Assembly (NCBI RefSeq): GCF_035989265.1 | Contig: NZ_JAYKZX010000001.1 | Location: forward strand, 1,009,001 to 1,073,000 | Direction: 5' to 3' | Origin: Sphingobium sp. HWE2-09 | GTDB lineage: Bacteria; Pseudomonadota; Alphaproteobacteria; Sphingomonadales; Sphingomonadaceae | Length of the DNA: 64,000 nt | In this document: positions 1 through 8,763 of the stretch, piece by piece | How the letters are laid out: every line of letters begins with the position of its first letter | Position numbering within the stretch: the first letter of the stretch is position 1 | The notes under the pieces: generated by a model | The model's database searches: none | What the model saw: only the letters and a program-made list of their open reading frames with translations | What the model was told of the DNA's origin: nothing | Position numbers and translations under genes: made by a program

Positions 1-1
1 C

Positions 2-2245
2 TCGGCGGAAACCCTGCAGGATGTCCCGGTCGCCGTTACGGCGCTCAGTGGCGACTTTATCGAGCGTCAGAATATCTCCAGCGCCGCTGATGTGCCGCAA
101 TTCGCCCCGAACCTCACCGTCGAGCAGCAGCCGTCCAGCCTTTCGGCGGCGACCGTCTATATTCGCGGCATTGGTAATCAGGAGCCGTCGGCCGTCTCCG
201 AACAGGGTGTCGGCATCTATCTCGATGGCATCTATCTGGCGCGCTCGGCAGGGGCGGTGTTCGATCTGATCGATCTGGAACGCATCGAGGTTTTGCGCGG
301 CCCGCAGGGTACATTATTCGGCCGCAACACGATCGGTGGCGCGCTGCAGCTGATTTCCAAGAAGCCGACCAACGACATGGGCGTCACTGCCAAGGCGGGC
401 TTTGCGCGTTTTAACGATTGGTATGTGCGGGCGCGGCTTGATACGGGCTACATCATCGGCGACGCGATCAAGGCGTCGATTTCGGGCCAGCATCGCCAGT
501 CGCACGGCTATGTCGATAATCTGCTCACGCCTTCGTCGCAGGATCCCGGCGCGCTCAAGGCGGACTCGATCGCCGTGGGTCTTCAGGGCGATTTCGGCGA
601 CCTCACCGTCAATTATAATTTCGACTATGATGACCGCAGCGGCTCCCCGGCCTTCTTCCAGATCGTCGCCGCGACCCCACTCGCACAGGCTTATTATGCG
701 CAGTCGCCCAGCTATGGTGGCGCGCCTTTCCTCGTTGATCCTGTACGGCAGGGGACGGTCCAGCAGGCGGGTTTTACCGATCGCAACGGCGATTTCCGTT
801 ATGGCAGCAAAACCCGGGTGCAGGGCCATGGCCTGACGATCAGCTATGAGCCCATCCCGGAGCTGACGATCAAATCGATCACCGGCTATCGCAAATTCTC
901 GCAGGACACGATCCTGAACCTGTCGGGCAATGGCGTCCTGCGCGGCCCCGTCGTGGACTTCACCTCGCCCACGCTGGTTTCGATCCAGTCGGTCACGCCC
1001 TATAACGGCAACAACGCGCCCCAGAAACAATGGCAGTTCAGCCAGGAACTCCAGGCGCTCGGGAAGGTCGGCGACATCAGCTACCTGCTTGGCATGTATT
1101 ATTTCTACGAAAAGGCGTCGGAATATAATCAGCAGGCGCTGACGTTGGTAACGCCGGTGTCCGGTCTGACCGCGCTCGGCTTCCCGCAAGCAGTGGTCGA
1201 TGGCATCGCCGCGCTCAATCCCGGCCTGGCAACGGTCGGCGTCAACGCCAACCCGCTTCAGGCCTTTGGCGGCACGTCGCAGTCGATGGCCGTTTTCGGG
1301 CAGGCAAGCTGGAAACCTTCGGCGCTCGATGACAAGCTGGAAGTCACGCTGGGCGGCCGTTATACCGGCGACGACAAGACCGCCTATCTGGCGGGCGACG
1401 TCAGCCCGGTGCAGCGCGGGCGCAAGAGCTTCGATAATTTCTCCTGGCTGGCATCTGTGTCCTATGACGTCGTCAAGGATGTGATGATCTACGGCCGCGT
1501 TTCCACCGGCTATCGGTCGGGCGGCATCAACCCCCGCGCCAGCGTCATCAACAGCTTCGATCCTGAAAAGGCGACCGCCTATGAAGCGGGCATCAAGTCG
1601 CAGTTCCTCGACAATAGACTGCGCCTCAATATCGCCGGTTACATCACCGACTATGACGATCTTCAGGTCCAGCAATTCGCAGCCGGCAGCGGCGGTGCGA
1701 CATCGCTGATCGTCAACGCGGGCAAGGTGCGATTGTCGGGTTTCGAAGCGGAACTGACCGCCCTGCCGTTTGCCGGTTTCCAGATCGACGGTTCGGTCGG
1801 TTATGTGAAGACGAAGTACAAGACGTTCCTGTTCCGTGATCCCGCGAGCAACGTGATCCTGGATGTCGCCAATGACGCCAAGCCGCTCTACACGCCGAAA
1901 TGGAGTGTCCATCTGGGCGCGGAATATGCCTATCCGGTCGGCGATTCACTGATCCGCCTGCGCGGCGATTATTCGCGTCGCACGAAAATCTATTTCAACG
2001 CGCTCGACAATACCGCACCCTTTAATCAGGATCTGATTTCGCCGCCACAAACCAACGTCAAGGCGCGCCTGTCGTTCGAAAATATTGCAATGGGCGGTGG
2101 CAAGCTAGATATCGGCCTGTGGGGCGACAATCTACTCAATCAGAAGCGGCTGACCTATGGCATCGACTTTGGTGCGCTCGGTTTTGCCGGCGCCACCTTC
2201 AACAAGCCGATATCCTATGGGATCGACGCCCGGGTTCAGTTCTGA
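2..2245 (+). CDS. TonB-dependent receptor, 5'-truncated by the window edge
   Basis: This is an outer-membrane active-transport receptor (plug plus 22-strand barrel family). The open frame runs from the first bases of the window, and the reading before the first internal ATG (92) already encodes plug-domain sequence (LQDVPVAVTAL...), so the start and signal peptide lie upstream. The plug signature LRGPQGTLFGRNTIGGAL is near the N-terminal end of what is visible, and the last residues (..GIDARVQF) form the usual aromatic-terminated final beta strand. About 747 residues are visible, so only the signal peptide and TonB box are missing. The plug lacks the cysteine and RGD-type features of siderophore receptors, and it resembles the many sphingomonad receptors for aromatic or terpenoid compounds. 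The substrate cannot be read from the sequence. It ends 217 bases before a convergent SDR gene. Confidence 0.93.
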   Translation, partial: SAETLQDVPVAVTALSGDFIERQNISSAADVPQFAPNLTVEQQPSSLSAATVYIRGIGNQEPSAVSEQGVGIYLDGIYLARSAGAVFDLIDLERIEVLRGPQGTLFGRNTIGGALQLISKKPTNDMGVTAKAGFARFNDWYVRARLDTGYIIGDAIKASISGQHRQSHGYVDNLLTPSSQDPGALKADSIAVGLQGDFGDLTVNYNFDYDDRSGSPAFFQIVAATPLAQAYYAQSPSYGGAPFLVDPVRQGTVQQAGFTDRNGDFRYGSKTRVQGHGLTISYEPIPELTIKSITGYRKFSQDTILNLSGNGVLRGPVVDFTSPTLVSIQSVTPYNGNNAPQKQWQFSQELQALGKVGDISYLLGMYYFYEKASEYNQQALTLVTPVSGLTALGFPQAVVDGIAALNPGLATVGVNANPLQAFGGTSQSMAVFGQASWKPSALDDKLEVTLGGRYTGDDKTAYLAGDVSPVQRGRKSFDNFSWLASVSYDVVKDVMIYGRVSTGYRSGGINPRASVINSFDPEKATAYEAGIKSQFLDNRLRLNIAGYITDYDDLQVQQFAAGSGGATSLIVNAGKVRLSGFEAELTALPFAGFQIDGSVGYVKTKYKTFLFRDPASNVILDVANDAKPLYTPKWSVHLGAEYAYPVGDSLIRLRGDYSRRTKIYFNALDNTAPFNQDLISPPQTNVKARLSFENIAMGGGKLDIGLWGDNLLNQKRLTYGIDFGALGFAGATFNKPISYGIDARVQF

Positions 2246-2306
2246 TCGAAGGCCGAGACAAGGACGGGTGACTTCGCAGGCATCCTGAAGTCACCAGGCA
2301 ATAATC

Positions 2307-2340
2307 AGGGCGCGAACCGGTCACTGCCGGTTCGCGCCCT
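2307..2340. terminator. Strong hairpin, probable terminator of the receptor gene
   Basis: A perfect 14-base inverted repeat (AGGGCGCGAACCGG and its complement) encloses a 6-base loop, 62 bases after the receptor stop codon. There is no long T tract, so it may work as a bidirectional hairpin between the convergent receptor and SDR genes. Confidence 0.75.
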
Positions 2341-2461
2341 TGTCATGTCTCCCTGCCTCTCCTCCCACTGAAATGCGAAGGTAAGGTGGGGTCACGCCGC
2401 CTGCGCAGATGCGAGGGCTTGGCCTTTCCTGAGAAGGCGCATGATATCGGACCGGCACCGC

Positions 2462-3244
2462 TCAGTTCAGCGTCGATCCTCCATCGACGGCGATGCACTG
2501 GCCGTTGATCCATGCCCCGTCCTCGCTCGCCAGATGCGCGACCATGGCGGCAATATCCGCGACTTCGCCGAGACGCGGCGAGCGCCCGCGTGCCAGCACC
2601 TCCGCCTGGAAATCATGGGGCATGGAGTCCCGCATTTCCGGCGTGACGACCAGTCCGGGCATGATGGCATTGGCGCGAACGCCTTTCTGGCCCCAAGCGC
2701 TGGCGACATGGCGGACCAGCGCGTTGATGCCCGCCTTCGCCATGGCATAGCAGGGCCGCACCGGTTCACCCCAGACGGCTGCGGCCGACGATGTGTAGAT
2801 GATTGCGCCGCCGCCCCGGTCCAGCAATCTGGGCACCGCATGGCGGGTGATCCGCAACATGCCCTTCAGGTTCACGTCAAGCGTGCGCTCCATGACTTCG
2901 TCGGACACGCTCAAAGCGTCACTATCCTCGAAGATGATGCGCAGATCGGCGAAATTCGCATGCACCACGTCGATACCGCCAAAGGCCTGCATCGCGCTTT
3001 CGACAAGATTTGCAATAGATGCATCGTCCGTCGCGTCGAAGGCCAGGCCGATGGCGCGACCGCCCGCGCCGGTAATTTCGTCCACCAGACTGTCGATCCT
3101 GGCCTTTTCACCGGTGGGCGACGCAACGGCCAGCGTCGCGCCCTCCGCCGCCAGGCGCAACGCCGTCGCCCGTCCAATGCCGGTTGCGGCGCCTGCGACG
3201 ATCGCGACCTTGTCGGTCATCCGCCGACATCCCATCCCGCTCAT
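2462..3244 (-). CDS. Short-chain dehydrogenase/reductase
   Basis: This is a classical SDR of 260 residues, probably an NAD(P)-dependent alcohol/ketone oxidoreductase in the cytoplasm. The glycine-rich cofactor motif (GAATGIG) is near residue 20, the catalytic Ser lies in YTSSAA, and the YAMAK sequence gives the Tyr-x3-Lys pair. One departure is HANFAD where most SDRs have NNAG. The start at 3244 has AGGAG six bases upstream; an internal Met nine codons on is closer to the usual SDR N-terminus but has a weak ribosome site. It follows the flavoprotein at 3268-5409 by 23 bases and is probably co-transcribed with it. In a steroid gene neighbourhood a hydroxysteroid dehydrogenase is plausible, but the substrate is not shown by the sequence. 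Confidence 0.88.
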   Translation of the reverse strand: MSGMGCRRMTDKVAIVAGAATGIGRATALRLAAEGATLAVASPTGEKARIDSLVDEITGAGGRAIGLAFDATDDASIANLVESAMQAFGGIDVVHANFADLRIIFEDSDALSVSDEVMERTLDVNLKGMLRITRHAVPRLLDRGGGAIIYTSSAAAVWGEPVRPCYAMAKAGINALVRHVASAWGQKGVRANAIMPGLVVTPEMRDSMPHDFQAEVLARGRSPRLGEVADIAAMVAHLASEDGAWINGQCIAVDGGSTLN

Positions 3245-3267
3245 GCTGTCTCCTCTGCTATGCGGTG

Positions 3268-5409
3268 TCAGCGACCCATGGCGGCGACCGCTTCCGCGGC
3301 CCCGCGAATGGCGCCTTCGATATAGGTGACGCCGGTGCCGTCGCCGATCTCGGTCACGTCATGTCCGCCGGTCCGCAACAGATCCGCCAGCGTCGAATCC
3401 CCGTGCGCGCCCATGGCCACGACGACATGATCGGCGGGGATGCCCTGCGATTGCCCCGACGCGTCTGTGAAGCGCACGACCTGCTTGTCGATGCGGATGT
3501 CGCTGATGCCGGGGAACATGGCAACGCCATGGTCGCGCAGTTCGGACAGCAGCCGCATGCGCCGCACCACCAGCAGCCCGCCGCCAAACTTGGTCGCCTC
3601 CCCGACGATTGTAACCTCCCGGCCACGCTCCATCAGGAACTCCGCCAGTTCGCAGCCGACCAGTTCGCCACCGATGATGACGACCCGCTTGCCCAGCGGC
3701 ATCCAGCTACGCGTTGCCTTGCGCACCAGTTCCAGATGGGCGGTCGCGCCGGTGGCTGCGCCGACCTTGGTCGCAATGCGCGTCGTCCAACTCGTCTTGC
3801 GGCGGATCGAAGCGCTGTCCTCGCCCAGCATCATACCGCGCAGATCATCGCCCGACAGCACGAAATCCTGATCATTGCCGGGAATAGGCGGCATGTCGCG
3901 CACCGCCCCCGTGGCGACGATCACCTTGTCCGGCTTCAAACTGGCGATCAGTTCAGGCGTCGCCTCCGTCTTCAACCGCACGTCCACCCGCGATGTGTCG
4001 ATTTCGCGCTTCAGCCAGTTCAACAGCCGCTCATTGGGTTCATAGGCCAGCGCCGCAAAGCGCAGCGTCCCGCCCAGCCGATCCGATTTCTCGATCAGCG
4101 TGACCTTCGCACCCGCCTGGCTCAGCCTGCGTGCGGCCTCCATTCCGCCAGGGCCACCGCCGACGATCACGACATGGCCGGGCACGACAGCAGGCGCCCA
4201 GTCCAGATCCTCATAACCCGTTTCCGATCGCACCGCGCAGCGCACCTGTTCGCGCAGATAGGCCGTCGACACGCAGGTATAGCAATAGATGCAGGGCCGA
4301 ATAGCGTCCGTCCGCCCCTCCGCCAGTTTAATCGGCAGGTCCGGGTCGGCCAGGATCTTGCGGCCCATCGCCAGAAAGTCGAACTGCCCATCGGCCAGCG
4401 CCTTTTGACCTCGGTCCAGTTCCACTCGACCCGATGCGATTACCGGTATGTCCACCACCTTGCGGATGGCCGCGGCGAATTCCAGATGAATGCCCGGTTC
4501 GTGCGGGATGTTGGACGCGGAATGCAGCTTGCCCTGCCCGACATCATGATAGGCGGTGACGGTGATGCCATCGGCACCGGCAGCCTCGACCATCGGGGCA
4601 AGTTCCCGCGCATGGTCGATGGTGATGCCATTCGGCTTGCCCATTTCGCGCGAGTCGATCTTGACCCACATTGGGAAGTCCAGGCCGACGGCGTCGCGCA
4701 CCGCGCGCACCACCTCCAGCAACAGCCGCGCGCGTCCCTTCAGGTCGCCGCCATATTCGTCGCCGCGCTTGTTGGTCGCGGGCGACAGGAAGGAGGACAG
4801 GAGGTAGCCATGACCGCCATGCACCTCGATCCCGTCGAACCCCGCGCTTTTCGCGCGGACGGCGGCAGCAGCGAATTGTCGCACCGCGATCGCGATGTCG
4901 TCCTTGGTCAATATCTTGACCTCCGGCACGACGCCGCCTGCGAAGGCCGCCATTTCTTCGGGCAGGAAATAATCCGGAAAATCCCCGGCGAAGGGTGGGG
5001 GCATAGACGGTCCCCAGATCGGATGACCATCCTGCGCCGAATGGGCCGCGACCAGCCCGCCATGATGAAGCTGCGTCGCGATCAGGCCTCCAGCGGCATG
5101 AACGGCATCGACCAGTCGCTTAAGACCGGGCAGGAATTGATCATCGGAAATCGCACTTTGTCGGGGTTGCACGGCTCCGACGGGCCAGGCCACGCCCATC
5201 ACGCCGGTCACGATCATGCCCGCGCCGCCCCTGGCCTGCGCCACATGATAGTCGATCAGGCGTTGGCCTACCATGCCATCCTCTTCGGCCAGGCTGACGC
5301 CCATCGCCGTTACGAAGATTCGGTTGGGGACGGTCAGCGCGCCGATCTGGCCGGGACTGGACAAAGTAAGCGATCCCGAGGAGGTCCGGGCGGCGGGGAC
5401 TGCGGACAT
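3268..5409 (-). CDS. Old-yellow-enzyme/trimethylamine-dehydrogenase-like flavin oxidoreductase
   Basis: This 713-residue modular flavoprotein has an N-terminal FMN-binding OYE TIM barrel (about residues 15-365), a cysteine cluster near residues 371-390 with spacing Cys-x2-Cys-x2-Cys-x11-Cys for a 4Fe-4S centre, and a C-terminal FAD/NAD(P)H dinucleotide-binding half starting with VVIVGGGPGGMEAARR. The cysteine spacing is nearer to trimethylamine dehydrogenase than to 2,4-dienoyl-CoA reductase (x2, x3, x11). The family reduces activated C=C bonds or demethylates amines; gut BaiCD/BaiH members act on delta-4 bile-acid intermediates. The role here is inferred only: enone reduction of a steroid or its fragment. 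AGGAG precedes the start. It heads a two-gene minus unit with the SDR at 2462-3244 and diverges from the NTF2-like gene at 5525. Confidence 0.9.
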   Translation of the reverse strand: MSAVPAARTSSGSLTLSSPGQIGALTVPNRIFVTAMGVSLAEEDGMVGQRLIDYHVAQARGGAGMIVTGVMGVAWPVGAVQPRQSAISDDQFLPGLKRLVDAVHAAGGLIATQLHHGGLVAAHSAQDGHPIWGPSMPPPFAGDFPDYFLPEEMAAFAGGVVPEVKILTKDDIAIAVRQFAAAAVRAKSAGFDGIEVHGGHGYLLSSFLSPATNKRGDEYGGDLKGRARLLLEVVRAVRDAVGLDFPMWVKIDSREMGKPNGITIDHARELAPMVEAAGADGITVTAYHDVGQGKLHSASNIPHEPGIHLEFAAAIRKVVDIPVIASGRVELDRGQKALADGQFDFLAMGRKILADPDLPIKLAEGRTDAIRPCIYCYTCVSTAYLREQVRCAVRSETGYEDLDWAPAVVPGHVVIVGGGPGGMEAARRLSQAGAKVTLIEKSDRLGGTLRFAALAYEPNERLLNWLKREIDTSRVDVRLKTEATPELIASLKPDKVIVATGAVRDMPPIPGNDQDFVLSGDDLRGMMLGEDSASIRRKTSWTTRIATKVGAATGATAHLELVRKATRSWMPLGKRVVIIGGELVGCELAEFLMERGREVTIVGEATKFGGGLLVVRRMRLLSELRDHGVAMFPGISDIRIDKQVVRFTDASGQSQGIPADHVVVAMGAHGDSTLADLLRTGGHDVTEIGDGTGVTYIEGAIRGAAEAVAAMGR

Positions 5410-5524
5410 GTCGTCTCTCCTGCTTCTATATGCGTAACTTTAACGTTTTCATATCACGCCTAATGACGCTAGTCTCAAATAATGATCCACTATCGCGTAG
5501 TTATGCATCATGTGGGAGAGAAAA
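5410..5524. promoter_or_regulatory. Divergent promoter region with two TACGC(A/G) sites
   Basis: The 115 bases between the divergent flavoprotein and NTF2-like genes are A/T-richer than the surroundings. They hold TGCGTA at 5431-5436 and CGCGTA at 5494-5499. The same hexamer recurs in other intergenic regions of this window, so these are candidate operators. The regulator is unknown. Confidence 0.5.
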
Positions 5525-6040
5525 ATGTTGCCACCTTGGCTTGACCGGGTCGCTCTGCACGATCTGGTGATGCGCTATTGCCGCGGATGCGACCGGCGCG
5601 ATTTCGCGCTCGTCCGCTCGCTCTATCATGACGATGCGATCGATGATCATGGCGCCATGTTTACAGGGGGACCGGACGCCTTCGTCGCCTGGTTGCCCGA
5701 AGCGACCGCGCATTGGGATTTGACGCGCCACAGTATCAGCAACAGCCTGTTCGCCATCGACGGCGACCGGGCGGAAGGCGAACATTATGTCGAGGCGTGG
5801 CACCGCACGCGCGGGCCGGATGCACAACAGTTCATCGTGCTTGGCCGCTATCTCGACCGCTATGAACGGCGTGAAGGCGTCTGGAAATTCAGCTATCGCA
5901 GCCTGGTCTACGATCATGGATCGATCGTCCCGGTGGACGAAGAGAGCATGACACGCATGAGCAATGACGCGCCCAATGGCCGGATAGGGCGCGATGACCC
6001 ATCCTTTGCCTTTCCCCTTCTGGCGGAACTGGGCGCATGA
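5525..6040 (+). CDS. NTF2-like (SnoaL-type) protein
   Basis: A small alpha+beta cone-fold protein of the SnoaL_4/NTF2 superfamily, about 171 residues. It shows the N-terminal helix pattern LxxLVMRYCRGCDRRDF, the following ..SLYHDDAIDDHG segment typical of the family, and a conserved HSISNS strand. Members of this superfamily isomerise, cyclise or dehydrate hydrophobic substrates, or bind them without catalysis, so no reaction is assigned. I chose the ATG at 5525 because GGGAGAG lies 6 bases before it; the ATG at 5510 has no ribosome site. The stop overlaps the next start (ATGA at 6037), so it is translationally coupled to the alcohol dehydrogenase. Confidence 0.8.
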   Translation: MLPPWLDRVALHDLVMRYCRGCDRRDFALVRSLYHDDAIDDHGAMFTGGPDAFVAWLPEATAHWDLTRHSISNSLFAIDGDRAEGEHYVEAWHRTRGPDAQQFIVLGRYLDRYERREGVWKFSYRSLVYDHGSIVPVDEESMTRMSNDAPNGRIGRDDPSFAFPLLAELGA

Positions 6041-7110
6041 AGGCCGCACTATGGGATGGCGCGGCGCTGATCGTCAGCGACCGGCTGACGCTGCGACCAC
6101 CCGGCGCTGGCGAAGTCCGCGTCCGGGTGCTGCGATCGGGCATCTGCCATAGCGATATCGCCATGATGACGCCGCACCTGCCCACATTGCCGATCGTGCT
6201 GGGGCATGAGGCCGCGGGCGAAGTCGCGCAGGTGGGGCTGGGCGTCGACGGCTGGGCCGTGGGCGATCGCGTCACCGTCGGTACGCAGACGCCGTGCGGA
6301 GAATGTCGCGAATGTCGCCGCGGGCAGCCGCATAATTGCGACATCAATTGGGGTTTCATGCCCCATTTCCCTTTTACGCTGGATGGCCAGCCAGTCGCCT
6401 CCTTCGCCAATGTGTCATCTTTTGCAGGTGAGATCATCGTGAAGGCATCGCAGTTGTTCGCGATCGAAGACATGCCGCCGGAGCAGGGGGCGCTCATCGG
6501 CTGCGCCGTATCGACCGGCGTCTGTGCCGCCCGCGTGCTTGGACGCGTGCGCGCGGGGGACAATGTGGTGGTGTTCGGGGTCGGCGGGATCGGCGTCAAC
6601 GCCATCCAGGGTTCAGCCCGAAGCGGCGCTAACGTCGTTGCGGTGGACAGCAACCCGGCCAAGGAGGCCGTCGCGCGGCAGTTCGGCGCGACCGGCTTCC
6701 TGCACGCCGATCGGGAACAGGATAGTAGAGCTGCGGCGGCCCAGTTGGCGCAGGCGCATGGGCCGATCGACATAGCGGTCGAATGCAGCGGTGCGGTCGG
6801 CGCGATCGACACGGCGCTGAGCTGCATCAAGCGGGGCGGCCGCGTTGTGCTGATCGGCATGTCCCGACCAGGATCGCAGGCATCGCTCCCGCTCGACAGC
6901 TTCGTCACGGGGGGTGAGGTGATCGCCACCATGAATGGCGGTGCGCTGCCGCATCGCGACTATCCCGATCTCATCGCCCAGGCGCGCGACGGACGGTTGA
7001 ACCTGGCCGATCAGGTCAGCGGCATCTGGCCGATCGACCGGATCGGGGAGGCGATCGCCGCACTCAAGGCAGGCGAGGTCACCCGCGCGCTGGTCGATCA
7101 CGAACGGTAG
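6037..7110 (+). CDS. Zinc-dependent medium-chain alcohol dehydrogenase
   Basis: An NAD(P)-dependent MDR-family alcohol dehydrogenase of 357 residues. The catalytic zinc ligands Cys37 and His57-Glu58 (GHEAAGE) are present, the structural zinc lobe has Cys87, Cys90, Cys93 and Cys101, and the Rossmann motif GVGGIG follows. The length and the CHSD motif place it near the class III/benzyl-alcohol-dehydrogenase branch. It oxidises a primary or secondary alcohol to an aldehyde or ketone in the cytoplasm. It is coupled to the NTF2-like gene by a 4-base overlap. A sapogenin or sterol side-chain alcohol is a possible substrate, by context only. Confidence 0.92.
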   Translation: MKAALWDGAALIVSDRLTLRPPGAGEVRVRVLRSGICHSDIAMMTPHLPTLPIVLGHEAAGEVAQVGLGVDGWAVGDRVTVGTQTPCGECRECRRGQPHNCDINWGFMPHFPFTLDGQPVASFANVSSFAGEIIVKASQLFAIEDMPPEQGALIGCAVSTGVCAARVLGRVRAGDNVVVFGVGGIGVNAIQGSARSGANVVAVDSNPAKEAVARQFGATGFLHADREQDSRAAAAQLAQAHGPIDIAVECSGAVGAIDTALSCIKRGGRVVLIGMSRPGSQASLPLDSFVTGGEVIATMNGGALPHRDYPDLIAQARDGRLNLADQVSGIWPIDRIGEAIAALKAGEVTRALVDHER

Positions 7111-7154
7111 AGCGATCTCTCGTCAGATGGAAACATCTGATGAGAAATCGCGGT
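7108..7154. repeat. Palindromic intergenic repeat (hairpin)
   Basis: A long imperfect inverted repeat at 7112-7151: GCGATCTCTCGTCAGATG, a GAAA loop, then the near-complement ending GAGAAATCGC. It sits directly at the end of the alcohol dehydrogenase. The outer arms (GCGAT.. / ..AATCGC) and inner CAGATG/CATCTG resemble the second element at 29413-29456, suggesting a dispersed REP-like unit. It may also end transcription here. Confidence 0.6.
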
Positions 7155-7167
7155 AAAACATGAAGGC

Positions 7168-7563
7168 TCAGCCTTTGAACGTTTGGAGCAATTCGATCCT
7201 ATGCCCCTGCGGATCGAAGATATAGGCCAGACGTAACCGATGTTCGGCGATCTCCGTGATGGGAACATCAACGGTCGCGCCCGCCGCTGTCGCCTTGTCT
7301 AGAGACGCTTCCAAATTCTCGACCATGAAACCAGTCGTCGCTTCGCCCGGCATTGGGCAGGCCGCATGGGGATAGCTGATGAGAATGAGGTTTGGGGAAG
7401 GGGGACGCGCGCCTGGCAGCGCCATAATCACCTCCACCATCATTTGCTCGCCTTCGCCGAAATTCACCCGGCCTACGACTTCCAGCCCCAGGCCGTCGCT
7501 GTAGAATGTCTCGGCGATACCGATATCCTTGACCTGGATTTTCGTGAAGGAGAAAGCCTGCAT
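7168..7563 (-). CDS. VOC-superfamily (glyoxalase/dioxygenase-fold) protein
   Basis: A single-module vicinal-oxygen-chelate protein of 131 residues, with paired beta-alpha-beta-beta-beta units. The first unit opens with FSFTKIQVKDIGIAETFY and the second ends with IFDPQGHRIELLQ, where the terminal Glu of the metal site is normally found. The residue at the usual first metal position is not a clear His, so metal-dependent chemistry is uncertain. Possible roles in this fold are lyase, isomerase or epimerase. It is divergent from the DUF1214 gene, and the shared intergenic region holds two copies of the TACGCA motif. Confidence 0.82.
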   Translation of the reverse strand: MQAFSFTKIQVKDIGIAETFYSDGLGLEVVGRVNFGEGEQMMVEVIMALPGARPPSPNLILISYPHAACPMPGEATTGFMVENLEASLDKATAAGATVDVPITEIAEHRLRLAYIFDPQGHRIELLQTFKG

Positions 7564-7671
7564 GAGTTATTCCAATCCCAAAATGTACGCATATCATCGA
7601 AAAAATTTGCATATTAGTGCATTGATATGAAATAAAATGCCATATTCAATACGCAAAATCAGGAGATGGTA
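7564..7671. promoter_or_regulatory. Divergent promoter region with two TACGCA sites
   Basis: This A/T-rich stretch separates the divergent VOC and DUF1214 genes. TACGCA occurs at 7586-7591 and 7650-7655, about 64 bases apart, close to each gene's start. The spacing is nearly the same as that of the pair at 5431/5494 (63 bases). Confidence 0.5.
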
Positions 7672-8763
7672 ATGGACGCGGAGCAAAAAGCCGATGGCGT
7701 GCGCCTGTCGGCAGAATGGCGAAAATTCTGCGATCAACTGGCGCAGGCGGGCGAGATTCTCGACCGGCCGAGTGCTCCGGGAACGCCGATCGACCAGGCC
7801 GAAGGGCTGCGTTACCTGTCGCGGCTGACCCGTACGGCGCTCAACATGCTGGTCGATTCGAGCGATCCCGATTTTCCGCGCATCTTTCTGTTGACCGACG
7901 ACGCGATCAAGATCGGCGCGGACAATCCCGACAATCTCTACCAGCAGATCGTCGTCCGGGGCGACCGCGATTATCGCATCACCGGCACGCGCAACAGCGT
8001 TCCCTATTTTTCCATCGGGTCGAAAGCGAACCGTTACGCCATAGACGGCACCATGGCCTCGACCGGAGAGATCGAACTGGCCGACATGGCCTTCGCCCCC
8101 GACGGCAGCTTCGAAATCCTGGTCAGCAAGGTGGAAAAGCCGGGCAACTGGCTGCCCATGGCGGATGATACGACGCTGCTCATCATCCGCCAGACGTTCA
8201 ACGACAAGCGGACCGAAGTTGCGGCGGACGTCCGGATCGAGCGGATTAGCGACGGACCTTCGGTGCCCGCGATCCTGGAACCGGACACCATCGCGGCGCA
8301 ACTCAACGGGTCTGCGGCATGGGTTCGCGGCACCGCCAACACCTTTGCCGACTGGTCGCAATGGTTCATGGAACAGCCCAACCGCATCTATGACGGCAAG
8401 CCGCAGTCCTTCTATCAGCGCGCGGGCGGCGACCCCAAAATCTGGTACGGCCATATCTATTATAATCTCGCCCCGGATGAGGCTTTGGTCATCACCGCCA
8501 AGCCACCGCCATGCCGGTTCTGGAATTTCCAGATCGACAATTGGTGGATGGAATCGATGGACCATGTGAACCGCAAAGTGTGGGTCAATGGTGCGCAGGC
8601 CACCTATGAGCAGGATGGCAGCGTCGTGGTCGTCTGTGCCGATCGCGATCCGGGCTATGGCAACTGGATCGACCTGTCGGGCCATCGCAGCGGCACGGGC
8701 CTGTGGCGCTGGATCGAAGCGAGCGAGCATCCGGTTCCGCACTGCAAGGTCGTGAAACTTTGA
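7672..8763 (+). CDS. DUF1214-domain protein
   Basis: A 363-residue protein whose C-terminal half matches the DUF1214 pattern: YYNLAPDEALVITAKPPPCRFWNFQIDNWW, followed by GNWIDLSGHRSGTGLWRW. The N-terminal part is mixed alpha/beta without a recognised catalytic motif. No signal peptide or membrane segment is visible, so it is probably cytoplasmic. DUF1214 proteins have no established general reaction; they recur in sphingomonad and actinobacterial gene clusters for sterol or aromatic degradation. The start at 7672 is preferred over 7666 because AGGAG ends six bases before it. Its stop overlaps the next gene, so the two products are made together. Confidence 0.8.
   Translation: MDAEQKADGVRLSAEWRKFCDQLAQAGEILDRPSAPGTPIDQAEGLRYLSRLTRTALNMLVDSSDPDFPRIFLLTDDAIKIGADNPDNLYQQIVVRGDRDYRITGTRNSVPYFSIGSKANRYAIDGTMASTGEIELADMAFAPDGSFEILVSKVEKPGNWLPMADDTTLLIIRQTFNDKRTEVAADVRIERISDGPSVPAILEPDTIAAQLNGSAAWVRGTANTFADWSQWFMEQPNRIYDGKPQSFYQRAGGDPKIWYGHIYYNLAPDEALVITAKPPPCRFWNFQIDNWWMESMDHVNRKVWVNGAQATYEQDGSVVVVCADRDPGYGNWIDLSGHRSGTGLWRWIEASEHPVPHCKVVKL

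Noticed and set aside
314..1912. Long open frame on the minus strand opposite the first TonB-dependent receptor (532 codons)
   Set aside because: It lies fully under a receptor with clear plug and barrel motifs, and its translation is Arg/Asp/Ile-rich without recognisable motifs. It is a GC-driven shadow frame.
3184..5463. 759-codon plus-strand frame opposite the flavoprotein
   Set aside because: The minus-strand gene has complete family motifs and a ribosome site; the plus frame has none and runs through both flanking regions.
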